Shown here: piece by piece, positions 58,342-64,000 of the stretch
Layout: every line of letters starts with the position of its first letter
Numbering within the stretch: the stretch's first letter is position 1
Assembly: GCA_005880945.1 (NCBI GenBank)
Contig: VBIU01000086.1
Coordinates: forward strand, 1-64,000
Source: Chloroflexota bacterium
GTDB lineage: Bacteria; Chloroflexota; Dormibacteria; Dormibacterales; Dormibacteraceae
Reading direction: 5' to 3'
Length of the DNA stretch: 64,000 nt
Notes under the pieces: generated by a model
Database searches by the model: none
Told to the model about the DNA's origin: nothing
Seen by the model: the letters and a program-made list of their open reading frames with translations, nothing else
Program-made: the position numbers and the translations under genes

Positions 58342-58791
58342 ATGTCGCTCGAGATCCCACCTCCAGGCACCCGCGGCGAAAAAATGCCGGGCGCCGCGGT
58401 CGCGATCATGGGGCTGATACCTCCCGTTTACCGTCTCCTGGGCGGCCGGGGCATGGGTCGCACCGTGGTCCTGACGACGGTCGGCGCGAAGAGCGGGAAG
58501 AAGCGCGACGTGCACCTGATGAGCTTTGCCGAAGGCGATGCATGGCTGGTGGTCGCCTCGAAGGGTGGCGACCCCAAGCATCCGGGCTGGTATCTCAACA
58601 TGGCCCGTCACCCGGACCAGGTCTGGGTGCAGGCCGGCACCCGCCGCGTGCGCGTGAAGCCCGAGTTGGTGAAGGGGGCTGACCGCGCCAAGGCCTGGCA
58701 GCGCGTCGTGTCGGAGTTCTCCAACTACGCCAAGTACGAGAAGACGACAGACCGCGAGATTCCAGTCGTCCGGCTGACGCCAGTCCCTTAG
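58342..58791 (+). CDS. Ddn-like deazaflavin (F420)-dependent nitroreductase
   Basis: A 149-residue split beta-barrel protein of the Ddn family (nitroreductase/deazaflavin-dependent). It has GMGRTVVLTTVGAKSGKKRDVHLMSFAEGDAWLVVASKGGDPKHPGWYLNMARHPDQVWVQAGTRRVRVKPELV as family core. These enzymes use reduced F420 to reduce quinones or nitro compounds. It begins 11 bases after the DUF3052-like stop. Its presence with the LLM enzyme supports F420 use in this organism. Confidence 0.88.
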   Translation: MSLEIPPPGTRGEKMPGAAVAIMGLIPPVYRLLGGRGMGRTVVLTTVGAKSGKKRDVHLMSFAEGDAWLVVASKGGDPKHPGWYLNMARHPDQVWVQAGTRRVRVKPELVKGADRAKAWQRVVSEFSNYAKYEKTTDREIPVVRLTPVP

Positions 58792-58830
58792 TCGACCGGC
58801 TTCGCGCAACAGCGGTGCATAGTATTCGCC

Positions 58831-59661
58831 GTGCCGTCAGTTTTCGATGCGACGAAGGCAGCTCCACGGGGTGCCCTGGGGGGCAAGGTCGCGGTCGTGA
58901 CAGGCGGCGGCAGTGGAATCGGCAAAGCGATTGCCAAGGCCCTTGCACGCCAGGGCGCCAACGTCGTCGTCGCGGACTTCGACGTACCTCGAATGGAGAA
59001 GACAGTGGAGGAGGTGCTGAAGCTCGGCACCTGCGACTCGGCAATCGCCATATCGACCGACATTCGCAGCGATTCCTCGGTGCGCTCGCTGGTGCGCGAC
59101 TCGATCAAGGCGATGGGCCAGGTCGACATCCTCGTCAACGCGGCCGGCGTGCTGCTCCAGGGCAAGCTCGACAAGATCTCCACCCACGACTGGAACTGGA
59201 TGCTGGAGACGAACCTCCTGGGCCCCGTGCGGACAGTGACCGGCTTCTTGCCGCACATGACCGAGCGCGGTTCGGGTCACATCGTCAACGCCGTCTCGTA
59301 CGGCGGCCTGGTGCCCGGCGACCCGATGACCGTCCCTTATGACAGCGGCCATGCCGCCCTGGCGTCGTTCACCGAAGGCCTGGCGCGGCACCTGAACGGG
59401 ACCGGGGTGTTCGTGTCCCTGTACTGCCCGGGCTCGAAGAGCCCCCGCATCGGCAAGAACACGAGGTCGCGCGGCGTCGGGCGCTGGCTCGGTGGCGCGG
59501 ATCAGGGCGACGATAGCTCGCGGCTTCTCGACCCACTTGTCACGGGCCTGATCGAATCGATGCACCACCCACGATTCCTGATCGTGGGTGACCCTGCCGA
59601 GGCGGACGCGCTTCGCGCTCGCTGGGACAATGCCGGCCAGTTGGCTGCAGCGCCCCGGTGA
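58831..59661 (+). CDS. Short-chain dehydrogenase/reductase with YxxxH in place of YxxxK
   Basis: A 276-residue SDR with NAD(P) motif VVTGGGSGIGKAIAKAL, structural NAAG in VDILVNAAGVL and catalytic Ser in NAVSYGGLVPG. The usual active-site Tyr-x-x-x-Lys reads Tyr170-Asp-Ser-Gly-His174, so the catalytic Lys is replaced by His. This could reduce or change activity. GTG 58831 follows a TAGTAT-type box by five bases. It overlaps the next antiporter gene (GTGA). Confidence 0.85.
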   Translation: MPSVFDATKAAPRGALGGKVAVVTGGGSGIGKAIAKALARQGANVVVADFDVPRMEKTVEEVLKLGTCDSAIAISTDIRSDSSVRSLVRDSIKAMGQVDILVNAAGVLLQGKLDKISTHDWNWMLETNLLGPVRTVTGFLPHMTERGSGHIVNAVSYGGLVPGDPMTVPYDSGHAALASFTEGLARHLNGTGVFVSLYCPGSKSPRIGKNTRSRGVGRWLGGADQGDDSSRLLDPLVTGLIESMHHPRFLIVGDPAEADALRARWDNAGQLAAAPR

Positions 59662-61397
59662 CCCCGCCGACAGACCTCCTTTCGAGCATCGGGATCTGCG
59701 TCAGCGCCGCGGCCCTGCTGGCGGTTGTCGGCTGGCGCCTCCGGCAGCCGCTCATCCTCGCGTATCTGCTGACCGGCGTTCTAATCGGCCCGCATGGGCT
59801 CCAATGGGTGCCCCACCTCGAGAGCATCAAGACCGTCGCCGAGATCGGGCTCATCCTCCTGCTCTTTGTCATCGGACTCGAGATCGACCTCAAGAAGCTG
59901 GCTTCCGCCGGGGCTCCCGTCTTGCTCACAGGAGCTCTGCAGGTCCCGATCTGCATCGCGCTCGGGCTGGGCTTCTTCTACGTCATCGGCACTCGGAACG
60001 GGCCGAACGACTACTCGCTGGTCTACCTCGCCGCGTGCATGAGCCTCTCCAGCACTCTCGTCGTGGTCAAGCTCCTCTACGACAAGTTCGAGCTAGATAC
60101 GCTGCCCGGACGCATCACCCTCGGCGTCCTGGTGATCCAGGACCTGTGGGCCGTCGGCATGCTCGCTGTGCAGCCCAACCTGACCAACCCCGACCTGCTG
60201 CCCCTGGCGTTCTCGCTTTTGAAAGGGGCGCTGATGGTCGTCGGCAGCCTCTTCCTTTCCAAGAACGTGCTGCCTTTTCTCTTCCGTTCCGTCGCCAAAG
60301 CGCCCGAGCTGGTCCTCGTGAGCGGCCTGGCGTGGTGCTTCTTCCTGTCGGGTGTTGCGAGCTACATAGGGCTCTCCCCCGAGATGGGCGCTTTGATCGC
60401 CGGCGTCAGCCTGTCGACGTTCCCCTACAACCTGGATGTCATGGCCAAGGCGGTCAGCATCCGTGACTTCTTCGTGACGCTGTTCTTCGTCGCGCTCGGG
60501 ATGCAGATCCCGATACCGACCTGGCAGGTCGTTGGCGTCGCGCTCGCCGCGTCGGTGTTCGTGATGGTCAGCCGCCTCGCGGTGGTGCCCATCCTGTACG
60601 CGTTGGGGCTGGGCCACCGCGCGAGCCTTCTGCCTGCAATCAACCTCGCGCAGGTGAGCGAGTTCTCGATCGTGATCGCGTCGCTCGGTTTCGCGCGCCA
60701 GCAGATCCCAGCCGATGTCGTCACCGTCGTGATCATCACGTTCGCGGTCACTGCGGTCCTCTCGACCTACATGATCAACGCGAGCCACCGAGTTCAGAAG
60801 GCGATGAGCGGCGTGTTGAAGCTGGTCGGGGTCAAGGACCTGGATGTCGCGCCGACCGGCGAAGAGGAGCGCGAGGAGCGGAAGGAGACCGTCGTCTTTC
60901 TCGGCTTCTTCCGTGACGCCAGCTCCGTCCTCCACGAGTTCGAGAACGACGGCCCCGATTCCGACGCCAAGGATTTCCTGCGCAAGATCCTGGTCATCGA
61001 TTTCAACCCGACCGTGATGCGCGAGCTTCGCCGCCGCAAGATCAGCTGCATCTATGGCGACGTTGCGCACGCCGACACGCTCCGTCACGCGAGCATCGAG
61101 AACGCCGAGCTGGTGATCTCGAGCATCACCGACGACATCCTTCGCGGCACCAGCAACCTCAGGATGCTGAAGAACATCCGCGCGAGCAGCCCGAAAGCTC
61201 GCGTCGTCCTCACCACCGAGCACATCCCGCAAGCGCTCCATTTCTACGAAGCGGGGGCCGACTTCGTTTACATCCCGCGGCTCCAGTCGGCGCCGATGCT
61301 CGCGCGCACCCTCAAGCAGGGCCTCAGCGAAGGCTTCGAGGCCCTTCGCGAGGCGGAGATCGAGCACTTGAGGAACCGGCACGAGGTCCTGGCTTAG
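59658..61397 (+). CDS. CPA2-family cation:proton antiporter with RCK domain
   Basis: A 579-residue KefB/CvrA-like exchanger. About twelve transmembrane helices (residues 1-375) include the family segment LLFVIGLEIDLKKL and the central LVIQDLWAVGML. They are followed by a cytoplasmic RCK/TrkA-N-type domain (KILVIDFNPTVMRELRRRKISCIYGDVAHADTLRHASIENAELVISSI) that normally senses nucleotides. Predicted to exchange K+ or Na+ for H+. The GTG start overlaps the SDR stop. Confidence 0.92.
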   Translation: MTPPTDLLSSIGICVSAAALLAVVGWRLRQPLILAYLLTGVLIGPHGLQWVPHLESIKTVAEIGLILLLFVIGLEIDLKKLASAGAPVLLTGALQVPICIALGLGFFYVIGTRNGPNDYSLVYLAACMSLSSTLVVVKLLYDKFELDTLPGRITLGVLVIQDLWAVGMLAVQPNLTNPDLLPLAFSLLKGALMVVGSLFLSKNVLPFLFRSVAKAPELVLVSGLAWCFFLSGVASYIGLSPEMGALIAGVSLSTFPYNLDVMAKAVSIRDFFVTLFFVALGMQIPIPTWQVVGVALAASVFVMVSRLAVVPILYALGLGHRASLLPAINLAQVSEFSIVIASLGFARQQIPADVVTVVIITFAVTAVLSTYMINASHRVQKAMSGVLKLVGVKDLDVAPTGEEEREERKETVVFLGFFRDASSVLHEFENDGPDSDAKDFLRKILVIDFNPTVMRELRRRKISCIYGDVAHADTLRHASIENAELVISSITDDILRGTSNLRMLKNIRASSPKARVVLTTEHIPQALHFYEAGADFVYIPRLQSAPMLARTLKQGLSEGFEALREAEIEHLRNRHEVLA

Positions 61398-61421
61398 CCG
61401 GGCGCCGGCGTTCAGCGGCGA

Positions 61422-62066
61422 ATGGCAATGACCCGGATCCTCGCGATCGCCGACGAGGTCGACGAAGGTCTGTACACCGAGAAGCTGATCGAGCTGCGAC
61501 CGGACCTGGTGCTGTCGTGTGGTGACCTGCCCTTCGACTACCTCGAGTACGTCGTCAGCCGCCTCGACGTTCCTCTTGTCTACGTGCCGGGCAACCACGA
61601 TCCCGAGGTGAGGTCACCCGACCCGACCTGGATGCCTCTTCGCGCCGACGCTCCGATACCCGGGCCACAGGGCTGTGAGAACGCGGACGGCCGCGTCGTG
61701 TCCGCGGCCGGCGTCCGCATCGCGGGAATGGGCGGCTCGATGCGATACAGGCCCGGCCCGAATCAGTACACCGACGCCGAGATGCGCTGGCGCGCGCTGA
61801 GCATCGAGGTCCGAGTCAAGCTCAATCCTGCCCGAAGGGCGCGGACGCTGGACGTGCTGCTCACGCATGCTCCTCCGCTGGGCTGGGGGCAGCGCGACGA
61901 CGTTGCGCACCGCGGGTTCGCCGCCTTCCAGCGCCTCGCGCGGGTGCTGGCGCCAAAGGTGCTCATCCACGGCCACGTGCACCCCTACGGCCACGGCGAG
62001 CCGGAGCGCCCATTGGCCGGCACGCGGGTCGTCAACGCAGTGCCCTCGCGACTTATCGAGATATGA
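61422..62066 (+). CDS. Calcineurin-type metallophosphoesterase
   Basis: A 214-residue single-domain phosphoesterase with a metal motif set close to the canonical one: LAIADEVDEG (motif I; family usually DxH), SCGDLPFDYLEYV (GD), VPGNHDPEV (GNHD), LLTHAPPLGWGQRDDVAHRG (H) and LIHGHVHPYG (GHxH). The first motif has Asp/Glu where many relatives have DxH, so the di-metal site may be altered. The substrate could be a nucleotide or nucleic acid. It starts 25 bases after the antiporter gene. Confidence 0.85.
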   Translation: MAMTRILAIADEVDEGLYTEKLIELRPDLVLSCGDLPFDYLEYVVSRLDVPLVYVPGNHDPEVRSPDPTWMPLRADAPIPGPQGCENADGRVVSAAGVRIAGMGGSMRYRPGPNQYTDAEMRWRALSIEVRVKLNPARRARTLDVLLTHAPPLGWGQRDDVAHRGFAAFQRLARVLAPKVLIHGHVHPYGHGEPERPLAGTRVVNAVPSRLIEI

Positions 62067-62070
62067 ACAG

Positions 62071-63021
62071 TCAGAGGGCGAGCGTGACGCCGGCTCCTTC
62101 TGCTTTTGCCCTGTCGTAGACCAGTCGCGCGGCGGCGGCATCCTCGACGGCGTGACCCATCGACTTGTAGACGGTGATGTCCCGCTCTGAGGTGCGGCCC
62201 GGCCTGGTCCCGGCCAGCACCTCGCCGACCTCGGTGATCGTGTTCGGGTCGAGCCCCTGCAGCTCATGAGAGCCCGCCGGGGGCGCGTTCAAGGCCGCTC
62301 CGCGCCATTCGACGAACACCTTGCCGGTCGCGACCGTCTCCGGATCCAGCTCCGGCCCGAAAGTTCCGCCGACTGAGCTGACGTGGACCCCTGGCTCCAG
62401 CCATTCGCGCCGGATGATCGGCTCGCGCGCGTCGGTGCAGCAGGCGACCACGTCCGCGCCGCGTACGGCGGCCTCGAACGAAGCCTCCACCCGCGCCATC
62501 GGATGGCGGGCGGCCAGGGCCGATGCCTTGACGCTGTCGCGTGAAGCGATCCTGATCTCCTTGAACTCCCGTACCCGCGGAAAGGTCTCGAGGTGCGAGC
62601 CGCCCTGCACCCCCGCGCCCAGGATCGCGAGCACGCTCGCATCCTCCCGCGCCAGGGCACGCGCGGCGACGGCGGCGGTGCCGCCGGTGCGGATGGCGGT
62701 TATGTAAGTGCCATCCATCACGGCGATCGGCGCTCCATCGTCTTCATTGAAGAGCGCGATCAGCGCCTGGTGGCTGGGCAGCCCGCGCGCGTCGTTCCCG
62801 GGATAGACCGACACGAGCTTGACCTCCAGCGCGACCCCGGGCACGTAGCCCGCCATCGTGCCCATCAGCCCGAGGTCTGGGACGCGGGCCGCCGTCCTGG
62901 GCGGCACCGAGGTGATGCCTGAGGAGAGCACCACCAGGGCGTGCGCAAGTGCCTCGAGCATCGCATCGATGTCGAGGAGGCGCTCGACATCCGCGCGCGA
63001 GAGGTAGAGAAGCTCGCCCAT
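62071..63021 (-). CDS. Ornithine cyclodeaminase / mu-crystallin family protein
   Basis: A 316-residue NAD-binding protein of the ornithine cyclodeaminase family. It has YLSRADVERLLDIDAMLEALAHAL at the N-terminus, a VSVYPGNDARGLPSHQALIALFNEDDGAPIAVMDGTYITAIRTGGTAAVAAR block, the Rossmann motif LAILGAGVQGGSHLE and a C-terminal ITVYKSMGHAVEDAAAARLVYDRAKAEG. Members include ornithine cyclodeaminase, alanine dehydrogenase and ketimine reductase; the activity cannot be fixed from sequence. ATG 63021 is preferred because TATCAT lies eight bases upstream. It is divergent from the MFS gene. Confidence 0.9.
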   Translation of the reverse strand: MGELLYLSRADVERLLDIDAMLEALAHALVVLSSGITSVPPRTAARVPDLGLMGTMAGYVPGVALEVKLVSVYPGNDARGLPSHQALIALFNEDDGAPIAVMDGTYITAIRTGGTAAVAARALAREDASVLAILGAGVQGGSHLETFPRVREFKEIRIASRDSVKASALAARHPMARVEASFEAAVRGADVVACCTDAREPIIRREWLEPGVHVSSVGGTFGPELDPETVATGKVFVEWRGAALNAPPAGSHELQGLDPNTITEVGEVLAGTRPGRTSERDITVYKSMGHAVEDAAAARLVYDRAKAEGAGVTLAL

Positions 63022-63029
63022 CGCCCGGC

Positions 63030-63035
63030 ATGATA
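63030..63035 (-). promoter_or_regulatory. -10 box of the ornithine cyclodeaminase-like gene
   Basis: TATCAT on the minus strand ends eight bases before ATG 63021, with no Shine-Dalgarno, consistent with the leaderless pattern seen elsewhere in the window. Confidence 0.45.
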
Positions 63036-63046
63036 ACCGGGCATTG

Positions 63047-64000
63047 ATGGACTTCCTGCGCAACGGCAAGCTGCTCACCCTGATGCTCGGCCACCTGACA
63101 GTGGACAGCTATGTGGGAGTCATCCCTGTCCTGTACCCGCTCCTGATCGGGCGATTCCACCTCAGCCTGGCGACGGTCGGACTCGTGAGCCTCGGCTACG
63201 CCGGCACGGCCGCGATATCCCAGCCGCTGTTCGGTGTGATAGCGGATCGTTTTGGAACCCGGCTGACCGGCGTCGCGCTCGCCTGGACCGCGCTCACCTT
63301 CGCGCTCATCGGCTTCGTTCCGACGTTCCCTCTCCTGGTGGTGGTCGCCTGCCTGTCCGGCCTCGGCTCCGGCGCGTTTCACCCGTTCGGGGCCCTGGAC
63401 GTACGCGCGCTCCTGCCGGCCTGGCGGCGCAGCTTCGGGATGTCCGTGTATGTGACCGCCGGAACTGTCGGCGTTGCCATCGGTCCACTGGTCGGGATCG
63501 CGCTGTTTGCAACGTTGGGCATACACGGCACCGGCGTTCTCGTCGTTCCCGGCGTTGCCGCGGGCGCGTACCTCCTGTGGCGGATGCGCGCGGCCGTCGC
63601 TCCCGCGACGCGGGCTCGGGTGGTGGGGGCGGCCAGAGAGGCGGCCCCGGTATTCGCCCTGGCGATGGTGATCGGCGTGATGATGTCGCGCAGCTGGACC
63701 GTCTACGTCTTTCAGTCCTTCACGCCGACCTGGTACGCGCAGCTCGGCTACGGACCGGGCTTCTACGGCCCGCTCGTCACCACGCTGGTGCTGGCGAGCG
63801 CGGTCGGCACCGTCGGGTGCGGATCGCTTGCCGATCGCTACGGACGCCGCACCGTGATCCTCGTGACTCTGGTCCTGAGCGTGCCGGCAATCCTCCTGTT
63901 CACGATGTTCCCCGGTCCCTGGGCTTTCGCGAGCGCGATCCTCATCGGCTTCCTGGCCGCTTCAACCGCGCCGCTCATGCTGCTCATGGCGCAGCAGCTC
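63047..64000 (+). CDS. MFS transporter, fosmidomycin-resistance-like (truncated by window end)
   Basis: The first 318 codons of an efflux-type major facilitator protein that runs off the window without a stop. The start MDFLRNGKLLTLMLGHLTVDSYVGVIPVLYPLLIGRFHLS and the segment ISQPLFGVIADRFGTRL are typical of the Fsr-like branch, and about nine transmembrane helices are visible. The gene is divergent from the cyclodeaminase-like gene, with 25 bases between starts. The exported compound is unknown. Confidence 0.85.
   Translation, partial: MDFLRNGKLLTLMLGHLTVDSYVGVIPVLYPLLIGRFHLSLATVGLVSLGYAGTAAISQPLFGVIADRFGTRLTGVALAWTALTFALIGFVPTFPLLVVVACLSGLGSGAFHPFGALDVRALLPAWRRSFGMSVYVTAGTVGVAIGPLVGIALFATLGIHGTGVLVVPGVAAGAYLLWRMRAAVAPATRARVVGAAREAAPVFALAMVIGVMMSRSWTVYVFQSFTPTWYAQLGYGPGFYGPLVTTLVLASAVGTVGCGSLADRYGRRTVILVTLVLSVPAILLFTMFPGPWAFASAILIGFLAASTAPLMLLMAQQL

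Overview
The window is GC-rich, densely coded chromosomal DNA from a free-living bacterium. Several traits suggest a Terrabacteria-type, probably soil-dwelling lineage such as Chloroflexota/Candidatus Dormibacterota or a deep actinobacterial relative. These are F420-type oxidoreductases (LLM and Ddn families), an LCP cell-wall ligase, an RskA-type anti-sigma factor, a polyamine ABC importer, a DUF5612 protein of archaeal flavour, and many start codons with no Shine-Dalgarno sequence but a TANNNT box 5-8 nt upstream. This placement is inference, because no rRNA or marker gene is present. I found no tRNA, rRNA, CRISPR array, insertion sequence or prophage.

Layout. 1-7.3 kb: glycerol-3-phosphate dehydrogenase, a VOC dioxygenase, a DUF47/PiT phosphate pair, a D,D-carboxypeptidase, and an operon of sulfite-oxidase-like protein, flavin reductase and DUF6510 protein. 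7.5-10 kb: an HD-GYP membrane protein and an LLM oxidoreductase. 10-16 kb: a minus-strand polyamine locus (potA-potD-potB-potC-speB plus a DinB/TPR-like gene). 16-21 kb: a membrane protein with a putative C-terminal HTH, an alpha/beta hydrolase and PEP carboxylase. 21-24 kb: citramalate synthase (cimA) behind an isoleucine-codon leader peptide and terminator, divergent from an ACT-DUF5612 gene. 24-29 kb: a divergent cluster of three transglutaminase-like proteins, an alpha-E protein and a circularly permuted ATP-grasp protein. 29-33 kb: a two-component system with likely targets. 33-38 kb: a metallopeptidase-like protein, a BON-like/Nramp-like pair, and a run of small envelope proteins. 38-48 kb: a sugar locus (BadF-type kinase, GH4 glycosidase, ROK regulator, five-gene Dpp-type ABC importer). 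48-52 kb: YceI, a ferritin-like protein, an ECF sigma/anti-sigma pair, a C2H2 zinc-finger miniprotein and a DUF3618-like paralogue. 52-64 kb: patatin, a beta-propeller protein, LCP, lipoproteins, a cupredoxin-like protein that seems to have lost its copper ligands, a thioesterase, a membrane-anchored sulfite-oxidase-like fusion, DUF3052, a Ddn-like reductase, an SDR, a CPA2 antiporter, a phosphoesterase, an ornithine cyclodeaminase-like protein and a truncated MFS gene.

The strongest regulatory signals are four. (1) The cimA leader is a classic ribosome-mediated attenuator in which the terminator stem also carries the cimA Shine-Dalgarno. (2) A near-consensus promoter with an overlapping palindrome lies upstream of the ROK gene, and a related site lies in the kinase/GH4 divergent promoter. 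(3) TTCTTA-like direct repeats with 11-bp spacing lie upstream of the response regulator gene and again upstream of the gene that follows its kinase. (4) A small family of C-rich/G-rich palindromic intergenic repeats has two members sharing a roughly 29-nt core.
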